Assembly: GCA_049999725.1 (NCBI GenBank)
Contig: JBNGIS010008697.1
Span: 43,098-78,246 of the forward strand
DNA from: Haplomitrium mnioides
Lineage: Eukaryota; Marchantiophyta; Haplomitriopsida; Calobryales
Direction of reading: 5' to 3'
Length of the DNA: 35,149 bases
Each line of letters begins with the position of its first letter. Position 1 is the first letter of the stretch. Both the position numbers and the translations under genes were made by a program. Below the pieces are notes generated by a model. That model had not been told where the DNA came from. It worked only from the letters and a program-made list of their open reading frames with translations, and did no database searches. Below are positions 1-9,344 of this stretch, one piece after another.

Positions 1-1310
1 GCTTGTGAATATCTCTCTTCTTCTCTTAATAGTCTAATCATGAGGTTTTTCGTGTTTGTGAATATCTCTCTTCTTCTGCTTATATTCTAATCATGAGGTT
101 CCTATTGCTTTTGAATACCTCTCTTGTTCTCTTAATAGTCTAATCTTGAGGTTCCTTTTGCGTTTGAATACCTCTCTTCTTCTCTTTATAGTCTAGTCTT
201 GAGGTTCTTCTTGGTTCTCAATGTCTATCTTCTTCTCCTAATAGTCTAAGCTTGAGATTCTGCTTGCTTTTGAGTCATTATCTTCTTCTCTTAATAGTGT
301 AATATTGAGGTTGTTCTTGCTTATCAATATCTCTTTTTTTTTTCTTAATAATCTAGTCATGAAGTTCTCATTGCTTATGAATATCTCTCTTCTTCTCTTT
401 ATATTCTACTCATGAGGTTCTTCTTGGTTTTGAATACCTCTTTTCTTCTCTTAATAGTCTAATCTTGAGGTTCTTCTTGCTTTTGAATGGCTCTCTTTGT
501 CTCTTAACAGTCTAAACTTGAGGTTCTTCTTGCTTTTGAATATCTATCTCTTCTTGGTTTTTGTTGTTTTTGAAGATGTATGTCTTTTCTTGATGGTCAA
601 ATCTTGAGGTTCTTCTTGCTTTTGAATACCTCTCTTCTTCTCTTAGTAGTCTAATCTTGAGGTTGTTCTTGCTTTTGAATCTCTATCTTCTTCTCTTAAT
701 AGTCTAGTCTTGAGGATCTTCTTGCTTATGAATATCTCTCTTCTTCTCTTAATAGTCTAATCATGAGTTTCTTCTTGCTTTTGAATACCTCTCTTCTTCT
801 TTTAATAGTCTAATCTTGAGGTTTCTTTTGCATTTGAATACCTTTGTTCTTCTCTTTATAGTCTAGTCCGTAGGTTCTTCTTGCTTCTCAATATCTGTCT
901 TCTTCTCTTAATAGTGTAATCTTGAGGTCTTGCTTGCTTTTGAATCTCTATCTTCTTCTCTTAATAGTCTAATGTTGAGGTTGTTCTTGCTAATCAATAT
1001 CTCTCTTCTTCTCTTAATAATCTAATCATGAGGCTCTTCTTGCTTATGAATATCTCTCTTCTTCTCTTTATATTCTAATCACAAGGTTCTTCTTGCTTTT
1101 GAATACCTCTCTTCTTCTCTTAATAGTCTAATCTTGAGGTTCTTCTTGCTTTCAAATACCTCTCCTCTCCTCTTACTGGTCTAATCTTGAGGTTCTTCTT
1201 GCTTTTGAATACCTCTCTTTGTCTCTTAATCGTCTAATGTTGAGGTTCTTCTTGCTTTTGAATGTCTATCTCTTCTCGGTTCTTCTTGCTTTTGAAGATG
1301 TATCTCTTCT
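1..1310. repeat. 53-bp CT-rich tandem array (minisatellite)
   Basis: About 24 diverged head-to-tail copies of a 53-base unit, running off the left edge. Successive units start at about 7, 60 and 113, which fixes the period. Each unit has a CTCTCTTCTTCTCTTAATAG block, then TCTAATCTTGAGG, then a TTCTTCTTGCTTTTG block. The top strand is strongly pyrimidine-rich. Short reading frames inside it follow the repeat period and do not look like genes. The last copies (1200-1310) are more diverged, as is usual at an array edge. Confidence 0.93.
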
Positions 1311-1669
1311 GTTAATAAACATCCGCTACTTTGAACCAAGAATTGCTATTGAGTTTCTTTTTGACTTGATAGTCAAAAATATTTTTTCTGGTGATTTCGT
1401 ATTGAAAAGCATCAATTTTACATTTGTTATCTTTTTTTCGTAAAGAAAATGGTTTTCTAGAAATATAAATTGCATATTTTACATTGAGATTATATTTGAA
1501 AAATTTCTTTATACTAGACACCCTAGAAAACAAGCATTTTGGTTATTGAAATATTTTATTAAAACCTCACACTATTGTGAATGCACTAAATTCATCAAAA
1601 ATAAAATAAAACATATATCTTTTTATGAAAAAAAATTACAAGCAAACGTGAATGTCTAGTTGGGTACGG
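1311..1669. other. AT-rich spacer, no gene seen
   Basis: AT-rich sequence between two repeat arrays. Short open frames on both strands have no recognisable domain. I see no promoter, RNA gene or mobile element end here. Confidence 0.6.
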
Positions 1670-2050
1670 ACTTTGAACCAGACTTTGAGCATCGTAGTTA
1701 TTAAATCCTATGCAAGCATAGACTCCAAACTAGAACCCTTAAGCCTATGCAAGTATAGACTTTGAACAAGAATCCTAAAGCCTTTGCGGGCTTAGACTCT
1801 AAATAGGAAAAATAAAGTTATGGACGTATGGACTTTGAACTAGAACCCTAAAGCCTTTGCACCTCAAGATTCTAAATAAGAACCCTAAAGCCTATGCACG
1901 CATAGACTTTGAACGAGAACCCTTTGGCTTATGTGTGCGTGAGCTCTGAACAAGAACCTTCAAGCTTATGCGTGCATAGACTTCGAACAAGAACTAGAAA
2001 GCTTATGTGCGCATAAACTCTAAACAAGAATGTAAAGCCTGAGCGGCCAA
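1670..2050. repeat. Array of ~36-bp repeat with palindromic core
   Basis: About ten diverged units spaced by roughly 36 bases. A typical unit reads AGCCTATGCACGCATAGACT followed by TTGAACAAGAACCCTAA. The core CTATGC-NN-GCATAG is an inverted repeat. Several units keep the pairing with a different arm sequence, for example TTATG...CATAA near 2010. The same core recurs at 3560-3836, 5455-5526, 6622-6768 and 8235-8545. The array lies just downstream of the 3' end of the minus-strand methyltransferase-like gene. Confidence 0.85.
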
Positions 2051-2255
2051 AGATTGCAAGAGTTCATATGCGCTTGGACTCCAACCCATTCTTAGACTAA
2101 CAATTGGCTCAAACCATTCTTAGGCTTACCAAATTGAATCGTGATGAAATGACTTGAAATGGATTGAGAGTGCAACAAGTTGAAACTTTGGCAAATAAAA
2201 CTTTGTAAAAAATTAATTTATTAATAACACAATTTGTTCAAACAGATGCTCAGAC
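2051..2255. other. Short spacer after minus-strand gene
   Basis: AT-rich sequence between the repeat array and the apparent stop codon (2256-2258, minus) of the methyltransferase-like gene. It would be the 3' flank of that gene. No clear polyadenylation signal was identified. Confidence 0.5.
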
Positions 2256-2852
2256 TCAACCCTTTTCAGGAGGAATGGTCTCATCTAAATCCAAAGGTTG
2301 AGCATCTGCAACCGCTAGAGAGTTTTGGTGAAACTTTCTAGTCCTAAATATTGCGACAAAGTCACCAGTAGCACCTACAATATCAGAAGGAACAAGTTCC
2401 TTGTGGTATGCATAAACTATCTATGACTCAATCACATTAGATGGCAAGGAAGCCATCGTCAAAACCCTCTGAGGAATGTAGATAGACTAACGTCCATCAT
2501 ATTCCACTGCGATGCAGTTTCACATCAACTTTAAAGCACAAACAAGGCTTGTGCCAGACCCATAACAAAGATCTAGGATCCAATCCTGCTCTGTTGACAA
2601 ATGATCAATGAAAAAATTATAAAGAGCATATGGCTTCTCATAAACATTGATTGGAGCATCATCTCCTAGATGTTTAAGTTTGGCAGAACTAAAAACTAAA
2701 AACACTACGCATGATCTGCAGAGGAAGTCCAGTCGAAGGAGCAGGCTGCAAATTAAAAAGCCTTTCCTTCTTTTGTCCAATAGCTCAAAGTCCAATATTT
2801 GTGGTCATGTGCAATTCTGGGACCACCATAATGATGAATGTTGCTTTTGTCC
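2256..2852 (-). pseudogene. ParB-methyltransferase gene, last exon: SAM-binding half of the methyltransferase domain
   Basis: Last recognisable exon of the minus-strand gene. It opens at an acceptor (TTTTTGTAG, AG at 2854-2853) and joins in phase to the upstream exon, giving W-D-K-S-N-I-H-H-Y-G-G-P-R, which resembles the stretch after the DPPY region in beta-class N4/N6 DNA methyltransferases. Further on is DWILDLCYGSGTSLVCAL (about 2532-2585), with the D-x-C/F-x-G-S-G motif I that binds S-adenosylmethionine. Motif I lying after DPPY is the beta-class order. The next codons (TGA N-C-I-A-V-E-Y-D) match the usual helix and acidic loop, with a stop where Arg is expected, as a CGA-to-TGA change would give. 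One frameshift lies between the first and second halves. Apparent stop at 2256-2258. Non-functional as read. Confidence 0.75.
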
Positions 2853-2949
2853 CTACAAAAAGAAAAACAAACAAATCAAACATTGCAACCAAAATGCAGG
2901 AAAAGTAAAAACGAGAAATCAAAAAAAAAAAAATCAAAGAACAACTTAC
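2853..2949 (-). other. Intron of the methyltransferase-like gene
   Basis: 97-base GT-AG intron on the minus strand. The donor is ATATG/GTAAGTTG (GT at 2949-2948) and the acceptor is T-rich, ending TTTTTGTAG (AG at 2854-2853). Splicing restores a Trp codon split TG/G and continues the frame. This is the clearest sign of eukaryotic splicing in this gene. Confidence 0.8.
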
Positions 2950-3505
2950 CATATGCCATGATTGATTTCACAATAGACTTCCAAAAGTGCATCCTCAACG
3001 ATGCCAAATTGCTGCGACGAATGTATAATAACAAAGGACCAAAAATCCAACGTTGTTATTACCGCAAAAGATGAAACCATGTCAAAAATGTCATCTTTTG
3101 AAAAGGGTTCAGAATCATCATACTTAAATTCATTAAGGTTGCAACCATAAGGAATATCAGCAATAGCCAAAGTGAAACACCTAGGTTTCACAAGGCTCTT
3201 CAACTGTCGAGCGTTGGCCTCCCCGTGGACTTGGCAAAATGCCACATTGAGACCATTGACATAAGACATTAATTCTTCTTCCTCATATCTCACAACTCCT
3301 TCAGTTGCAAGAGATGCAGACTGCTTTGCTACCTTGCTTTCCACTCTCTAGCCTTTGGGTAGTGGAGAAGAAAAGCTGGAGGATAGGAAACTAAGGTGGG
3401 AGCATAGTCTTGATCTTCACGGGCTTCTTCAACCTCTGATTTTATTCAACCTTTTGCAGCTGTTGTCAATTTTTTAGCTAGCTGTCATTTGAAAGTTTTG
3501 TCCCC
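2950..3505 (-). pseudogene. ParB-methyltransferase gene, exon with DPPY-like catalytic motif
   Basis: Minus-strand exon. It follows an acceptor ending GTGGAG (AG at 3507-3506) and ends at the donor at 2949. The frame at 2946-3344 contains LAIADIPYGC (DIPY at 3147-3158), then EPFSKDDIFDMVSSF, VITTLDFWSFVIIHSS and a run ending YCEINHGIW. This matches motif IV and its downstream strands in N4/N6 DNA methyltransferases, where the motif is normally (D/N)-P-P-(Y/F/W); here the first Pro is Ile. The upstream part (3345-3505) is readable in phase with the previous exon but carries two stops, and a frameshift lies near 3340. The domain would methylate DNA; this copy looks dead. Confidence 0.75.
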
Positions 3506-3924
3506 CTCCACAAAAAAAAATAGAAAACATTATAGAGAGACAAAAAAAAATTATATGCTAGAGAGAGACACTGAATTCTATACACGCATGGACTTTGCAT
3601 TACCTACGAGTAGGGACTTTCAAGTCTATGCTCACATGGACATCAAAGTCCAGGCGTATAGGGACTTCACATTACCTGCATACTTAGACTGCGAAGTCCA
3701 TGTGCGCATGGACTTCGATGTCCATACGAGTATGGAATTTAAAAGTCCAAACGCGTTTGGACTGCAAAGTCCATGCGCGCATGGACTTTGTAGTTCCTGC
3801 AAGCATGAACTTTGAAGTCCATGCTTGCATAGACCCTAAATCTTTTTTTGAAAACAAAGATTAACTTACAATAAATTCGATGCAACTCCACAGAAATGAA
3901 TGTGGTGTAAAAAGAAGAACTTAC
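3506..3924 (-). other. Intron holding a palindromic-repeat array
   Basis: GT-AG intron of the minus-strand gene. Donor CTTTTG/GTAAGTTC (GT at 3924-3923), acceptor AG at 3507-3506, phase 0 on both sides. Most of it is the palindromic repeat array at 3560-3836. Confidence 0.7.
3560..3836. repeat. Array of palindromic repeats inside an intron
   Basis: About nine units with spacing near 30 bases, built around AAGTCCATGCGCGCATGGAC. Two units are perfect palindromes: 26 bp at 3765-3790 (left arm CAAAGTCCATGCG) and 20 bp at 3744-3763 (AGTCCAAACGCGTTTGGACT). Others are nearly perfect, for example TCCATACG/AGTATGGA at 3721-3736. Arm sequences differ between units while self-complementarity is kept, so paired positions seem to have changed together. 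Confidence 0.9.
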
Positions 3925-5372
3925 CAAAAGCTTATCGAAACTTGAATTGAACGCAACCATCTTGGACTCTTTAGTGTAAAGAGGGTACTCCTCTCTTGCC
4001 TCCTCTCAAGTGCTACAGTAGACCTCTGAACAAAAACTTTTTACCATAACCGCCAAACTTTATGTCTCTCCGCCTCCCAAGACATCTCGCCTATTGAAAG
4101 CTCTCTAGCTTCCACCTGCTTCAAAACTGAAATCTTCACCTCATTAGGAAGACCCTGAAAGGACCTCCAAGGCATCCACTTCATGTCTTCCATTCTCAAC
4201 GATCCTTTGGCCTTTGGCTTCTGGCCTTTGACCGTGTCTTCTCCCACATCAAGAAAATGCTCTGTTGTAGATCCCAAAGCTCTCCACTTTTGAATGCGAG
4301 CTGGAACTAGTTGTCTTGAGAAGCTACCGTCTTCTCAAGAGTTGACTTGGGCTTTATCTCCAAGGTTTCCAGCACCAACTCCCTTTTCAATTTTTGGTGA
4401 TACCATCCCACTCTCTACAAATCTTTGATGCCAATATTCAACCTTTTGAATAAAGGTCATTTCCATCCTGTACCTCTGGTCATAATTGTCATCAGTAGCA
4501 AAAATTCGAGCCTCTGTTGGTGTAAGGCCAACGTAGACATAACAATTGCAGAGCGATAATGCTAAGTTCTTCGCTTCATGTTCGTGATTAATAGTTGCCT
4601 TGCTGCAACACTGTGATTGCCTATTGCAATCTCGTAACGATACTCGTTAGGGTTCTTGATGTTGAACTATGACTTGTCCTTCAACCCACACTTCGGATCA
4701 ACCACCACTATGAAAAAGCTGTGTGCATTCTTGCTAGTGAGCATTCTTTGCACCAAAAGCTCAACAAAATCTTCGAATCTAGAATGGACCCCAATTGTCC
4801 ATTCCAGGTTTAGGAAGATTCAAATTCTCCAGCCTTATTGTTATTGTTTCTTCATGGACTCTCCAATGCTGGATTGCAGACTCCCTTATCTTGTTCTTGT
4901 CTTCCTCAAACATTGTCTGAGGGTCCACCTGTTCCCTTTCTTGAAAAGTTTGCAACCCCTTGTGGGATTGCCTTTTTGATCTAGATATAAGAGCCTGAAC
5001 TGGCTTTGGCTCCAACTCCAAATCTTGCCCCGAGTTGCTTGGTGATGAAGACAAGGGGGCAGCAGATGATGACTTTGTTGTAGATTCTGAGGGGGTTGCC
5101 TCCTCAATGACCGGTGCTGGCGCAAGCTTTTTCTTCTTTGTAGTTGGTTTCTTCTCTTTCGGAGCCTCAACTGGCTCAACCTCCTTTCTTTCCTTTTGAC
5201 TACAAGGGCTTGCCTCGTGAATTGAGAATGTTGCCATGCTTGGATGTAGCACTAAAGCTTGAATATTTACTCCCTGCTTGGGCTTCAGAATCTTGATGTG
5301 GATGGCAAGTTTGATGAAGTCCTGCTCAACGTGCTTTGCATCTTTGTAGCTATCCACGAAATTGGCTAGAAA
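3925..5372 (-). pseudogene. ParB-methyltransferase gene, central exon: linker and ParB-like domain
   Basis: Large minus-strand exon. It starts after the acceptor CAACTCACTCAG (AG at 5374-5373), phase 0, and ends at the donor at 3924. First part (5372-4779): FLANFVDSYKDAKHVEQDF, then a linker rich in Lys, Glu, Ser and Pro, then NLNLPKPGMDNWGPF. After a frameshift near 4776: FEDFVELLVQRMLTSKNAHS, then NPNEYRYEIAIGNHS (GNHS at 4610-4621), and after another shift CYVYVGLTPTEARIFATDDN (about 4490-4550). The GNH(R/S) followed by a VYVGLT-EA block resembles ParB/Srx-fold N-terminal domains. The tail continues through MEDMKWMPWRSFQGLPNEV (about 4145-4205) to the donor. ParB domains fused to DNA methylases are known in phages and mobile elements; here both lie in one spliced plant gene. 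At least three frameshifts and several stops. Confidence 0.65.
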
Positions 5373-5584
5373 CTGAGTGAGTTGAAAAATAAAAATAAAA
5401 ATTAGGTATAAGTAGATGTGTAAGACTCGACATTTATTGCGTGTAGGGAACCCGTGTCTCCATGCTTGGATGGACTCCGAAGTCCATGCGCACATGGACC
5501 CCGGGTCTCCAGGCTTGCATGGGCTCTCTGCAAGCTACAACTTAGTAAAAAGTGAAACAAAAGAAAAAGGATTTCAGAATTCAC
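5373..5584 (-). other. Intron with palindromic repeat
   Basis: GT-AG intron on the minus strand. Donor GGCAAG/GTGAATTC (GT at 5584-5583), acceptor AG at 5374-5373, phase 0 on both sides, giving E-D-G-K joined to F-L-A-N-F-V. It contains the palindromic repeat at 5455-5526. Confidence 0.7.
5455..5526. repeat. Palindromic repeat units in intron
   Basis: Two to three units of the same family as at 3560-3836. The centre is GTCCATGCG/CACATGGAC, a near-palindrome, flanked by CTCCATGCTTGGATGGACTC and TCTCCAGGCTTGCATGGGCT. Confidence 0.8.
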
Positions 5585-5949
5585 CTTGCCATCTTCCTTT
5601 GCGCCCTGAAGATGCTTCACAAAAACGTCCCTCTCCTTGTACTCAAAAAAATCAAATCGTTTTTTATTTGTAAAATATAGGGTAATTGAATCTTGGGACT
5701 ACATAAGCAGCATGATGTTGGCTTTCTTTCCTCTCGGATCATGGTAATTTGGACGAGTAGACCCAAATTGAATTTTTCACCTTCACCGGCAAAAAGGTAA
5801 AGATGTTGATCAGGGTCTTTCAAAGAACAGTAATTTACTAGCCATTGCCACTCGAGTTTTTCAGGCTCTAGAGCCTTGAAAATATCTGAATACCTATGTG
5901 CCTTTGGTTGATGAGGGCGGGAAACAATTCCTTGAGATGCAATTCTCAA
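5585..5949 (-). pseudogene. ParB-methyltransferase gene, first recognisable exon
   Basis: Earliest part of the minus-strand gene I can see. It encodes HRYSDIFKALEPEKLEWQWL, then YCSLKDPDQHLYLFAGEGEK (5775-5880). After a one-base shift it reads RPNYHDPRGKKANIMLLM, a stop, and DFFEYKERDVFVKHLQGAKE up to the donor at 5584. There is no convincing ATG. The frame opens after TATTATCTTGAG, which could be a splice acceptor, so a further 5' exon is likely but not found. I do not recognise this N-terminal domain. The phrase LFAGEGEK also occurs in the pol region of retrotransposon A near 15354. Confidence 0.6.
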
Positions 5950-6549
5950 GATAATAGAAAGAGGTCAATTTGGAGGTATAAAATGTAATGAACAAAAGTT
6001 CAAAAATCATCAAAGGCTAGAATGGCAAAAAACTAAGGAAATGCAAAAACAACAATAACCAAAAAACAAAAACCAAAAACTGAACTTGCAACAATGGAAA
6101 GAAACTTTCCGTTGATGCTTCTTTAATAGCTAAATTTCAAAAAATGCTTTTTCTCGATAAAAAATGATTTGCGGAGCTCTTGACACATAGGTTTGCCTAG
6201 TGCAAAAAAAAAGGGTTAGTATATAAAGCATTTCTTGTTTTCATCTTTCCAATTTCTTTTTTCCATTTTCTTAACAAAAAGTTCCCAATTTTATCGTTTT
6301 GCAAAAAAAAACGACAAAAACACATCTTTTAATTGTGGTGTAAGAGGTTCATAATATTTGTTAAAATAATTCCTTGAAGTACTTGAATTTTAGAAAGCCT
6401 TTTCAATGGCTGGAGTTTTTAAAGGCAATAAGAGGTTAGAATTTCAAGATTTATCTTCATAAAAAAGTGTTACTTTTGACAAACAGGTTGACATTTGTTC
6501 AAATGCCAATTTTTGGGAGGTAAGTGATGGAGTACCAAAAGCGTTAAGT
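5950..6549. promoter_or_regulatory. AT-rich spacer between divergent genes, candidate bidirectional promoter
   Basis: About 600 bases separating the 5' ends of the minus-strand methyltransferase-like gene and the plus-strand DUF7869-type gene. It is AT-rich with many A and T runs. The region could hold promoters and short 5' exons for both genes. No TATA box or start was fixed with confidence, so the role is inferred from gene orientation only. Confidence 0.4.
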
Positions 6550-8051
6550 GTGATGGCAAGTACATCGGGGAAAAAGATGACTTCTATTGAATCAGATAGC
6601 TCCGCCCAAAAAGATCAAGAAGGTGAACTCCATGCGCATATAGGATCAAGGACTCAACCCTATGCGCACAAAAGGTCAAGGAGTGAATCTAATGTGCACA
6701 TAAGATTAATGACTAAACAACTTGCGCACAAAGGATCAAAGAGGGAACTCAATGCTCACATAGAGTAAAAGAAACAATCTTCATCTAGCACAAGATCTTT
6801 GTTGCCCTTCAAGTGGTCAAAGTTGAATCTTTCTTTTGAGTACTCCAAAATATCTGGAAAAAAAAGTTCAACACAGAGATTCCAGACGGTTGTAGACCTT
6901 TCTTCATCCACATCTAAGGAAGACCTTGATATTCATGATCAAAGTGTGTTTTTTCAGAACACAAAAAGCATACATTCTATGGACAATTTTAATTTTGGAG
7001 ATGAGCCACTCTCCCTAATAGCACCACTCAAACAATGATTGATTTTGTTTCAAGTTGCACCTTGCAAAGACATTGGAACATTTGAAACAAATCAAATTCT
7101 TTTAGAGGAGTCTTCATGCAATAGTTTGGAAAACAATACTAGCAAAGAGTCTCAATCAATCAACATTTCTTTGGAGTTATCACCAAGGAAACCGAATTTA
7201 TTACAAAAAAACATTTCTTTCTAATAGAGATATTGATCAAGATTCAGTTTTGAAATGGTGCAGCTCTCCCAATCTCGAAGAAGAAACTCATCTCTCAAAA
7301 ATATTCTACGACAGAACAAACAGTGTTTACGATGACGACCAAGATCTTCAGGATGAATTATCTCCTATTGATGGATTTGCTTACGGACCAAATTGTCCAT
7401 CATGACGAGAGCTTTGTGAAGAAAAAGCTTGATCCAATGTCGATTTCTAAATTGAAGAAAATTTCTTGTTGTCGAAATAATTGCTTGTCGTTGTGCAAGA
7501 CAAATTTTTTGAAAACTGTGAGAGAAACATACTTTCGACAAAGCATAAAGAATCTAAATATCACACTGCAATGGGGAATACCAAGAAAAGACTCTGATGT
7601 TGAAAATCGGTTTACACTACCTAGTGGTACCTTTGTTTGTAGAAGAGCCTTTAAATTAATATTAGCAATAGCGAATGATAGAATCCAAAGGATTCAAAAT
7701 CTCAAAAACACAAATCCTACAGGCATTTTTGGAAAAAGAGATCTGTCTATTAAAGGAGTTTTTGTACGTGAGTGGATGGACAATTTTTTCTAAGGACATT
7801 GCAAGAGAATCCAACTCACGAAGTGTACAACTTGCCCGATAATTTTACAAAATGGAAAGTTTATGACTACTACACAACTTATTTGAAAGAGAAAGATCCC
7901 CATTGTATTATTAGTTTCTCGGGTTTTACAAAACATTGAAGAACTCATTTTCTAAATGTAAAAATTCCAAAACACAATAGATTTGCTATTTGTGAAACAT
8001 GCGAAGAAATAAAATCTTTGCGAGAAAAATTTGTCTTGGAGTTCGACAAAG
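6550..8051 (+). pseudogene. DUF7869-type (transposase-like) gene, first large exon
   Basis: Plus-strand coding region with several frame breaks. 6550-7224 is one frame with internal stops at 6766 and 7036; it then continues in two other frames to 7793 and on to the donor AAAG/GTAACA (GT at 8052-8053). The chosen start, ATG 6550, opens MMASTSGKKMTSIESDSSAQ and could be the true start. The N-terminal ~75 codons are a translated copy of the palindromic repeat. Conserved parts: CCRNNCLSLC (about 7467-7496), then TLPSGTFVCRRAFKLILAI, then KWKVYDYYTTYLKEKDP, then FLNVKIPKHNRFAICETCEE with a C-x2-C pair near 7991-8002. From memory this is the order in proteins labelled DUF7869. A TGA near 7935 sits where Trp is expected. 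Not functional. Confidence 0.7.
6622..6768 (+). repeat. Palindromic repeat units within coding sequence
   Basis: Four to five units with a ~36-base period (CATGCGCATATAGG, TATGCGCACAAAAGG, TGTGCACATAAG, TTGCGCACAAAGG, TGCTCACATAG). Because 36 is a multiple of three, they are translated as a periodic peptide of the type H-A-H-I/K-G-S-R. They are related to the arrays at 1670-2050 and 3560-3836. Confidence 0.75.
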
Positions 8052-8800
8052 GTAACAAATTTTCTTATCTTTTGACACCTTTGGCTAATCCATCCTCTTT
8101 TTTCTAGACTCAAATCCTAGTTCTAGAGATGCTATGTTTTCTCAACTTACAACCAAAAGATATATATATTTTTAAAGTTATTTAGCAAAGAAGATTTGAC
8201 TCAAATAATTCTTAGCAAGTTGAGTTTTGAGAAGAGAGTCTATGCTCACATAGACTTTGTTGTTTCATATTTCAATTTTAACCTTGTTTGCAGTCGAATA
8301 AAACCATAAAATGAAATTGATTTTTGGTGGTAACCTTAGCCTTGCAACAAGTTTTGTTTTTGTTCCTTTACATGAAGAGCCTTTGTAAAAAAAATAAATT
8401 GAAAGAATTGTTTTTGTTGTTCGCAAATCCTATGCGCGTATAGGATTTGTTCTTGTTTCTTTTAAACCCAGTCGCGACAACATTCACAACAAGCCATGAT
8501 ATTGGTGTTGATGTATTGGTCCTATGCGTGCATATGATCAATTGTTGTCTCTACTCATCTTAAACGCTCAGAGGATGTGTTCTGGTAACCTTTGTTTGCA
8601 AATCTTTTTTTTTCTTTTCGAAACAAATTTTCCTTTTTTCAAATTGCTTAAAGTTTATTTTTAATCTTTTACAAAGTGTTTTGTTTCTACAAATTCAAAC
8701 ATTTCTTCAAAATTACTTGAATGTTTGTGGCACCTCAGGTTGTGTTTTGAAGTTACAAATATCGACATATGTTTTACTGAACTACTTTTATGTCCTTCGT
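8052..8800 (+). other. Intron of DUF7869-type gene with palindromic repeats
   Basis: Non-coding stretch after the donor at 8052. The exact acceptor is unclear; the next exon is readable from about 8805, and the candidate CACCTCAG near 8731 is possible. Three palindromic units lie inside: 8235-8257 (GTCTATGCT/CACATAGAC), 8424-8449 (26 bp, left arm CAAATCCTATGCG, one mismatched pair) and 8519-8545 (weaker). Confidence 0.6.
8235..8545. repeat. Three dispersed palindromic repeat units
   Basis: Same family as in the methyltransferase-like gene's introns. The 8424-8449 unit has the same 26-base length and CAAA...TTTG ends as the perfect palindrome at 3765-3790 but different inner arm bases (TCCTATGCG against GTCCATGCG). 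The units are separated by 70 bases or more, so this is not a tandem array. Confidence 0.8.
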
Positions 8801-8804
8801 GCTT

Positions 8805-9344
8805 TGTGATGATGCAATCAAATATAATCACCAATTGTTTCTTCATCGTGACCAACAAATGAAAGAAAGATCAAAACTTGCAAACCATCAAAGAAAATGT
8901 TATGTTGATGGTCAAAAATACTTGGGAATTGTGATTGATGAAATGGATCAGAAGAAAATTGCTATTCCACACTAGCCTTTGCCACCAAACAACATTGTTA
9001 AAGATTGTTTGGTGGGTGTGCATGTTGTTGGTGCCTTAACATTCAATCATGCTCTTTCTTCGAGGGTCTTCTTAAGATACGGAAACTTGAGAAGCGATTT
9101 TAATTTGATAGTTATTGTGCTCAACAAAAATATTATGTGACTTTGAAGGCCCGCTGCCTCCAACTTTGTATCTTCAGTTGGACAACACGACACAAAAGAA
9201 TAAGAATTCTATCTTGTTTGGATATCTTAGTCTACCTATTGCCAAGAATGATTTTCAAAAAATCAAGGTGGGATTTCTCATGGTTGGCCATACTCATGAT
9301 CAAATCGATCAAATGTTCAGCTGATTCTCGAAATAATTGAAATA
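8805..9344 (+). pseudogene. DUF7869-type gene, core exon(s), cut by retrotransposon A
   Basis: Codes for HRDQQMKERSKLANHQRKCY, then GIVIDEMDQKKIAIPH (IDEMDQ at 8934-8951), a stop, and CLVGVHVVGALTFNHALSSR. After a frameshift near 9115 come PPTLYLQLDNTTQKNKNS (Asp at 9181) and KVGFLMVGHTHDQIDQMFS (VGHTHDQID at 9283-9309), followed by two stops. The I-D-x-M-D-Q, L-D-N and V-G-H-T-H-x-x-I-D blocks are the hallmark of the family. Their conserved acidic residues suggest an RNase H-like nuclease/transposase core; that function is inferred, not shown. The reading breaks off at 9344, where the LTR of element A begins, and resumes at 21598. Confidence 0.75.

Noticed and set aside
1-1310. CRISPR-like regular repeat array
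   Set aside because: Units are contiguous 53-bp tandem copies without unique spacers, in a plant-like context.
3560-3836. CRISPR array with palindromic repeats
   Set aside because: Repeats vary in arm sequence, spacing is irregular and intervening sequence is part of the repeat; no cas genes; it lies in an intron.
4656-4979. Plus-strand 107-codon open frame
   Set aside because: It is the opposite strand of the ParB-like exon, whose domain match and splice sites are far better supported.
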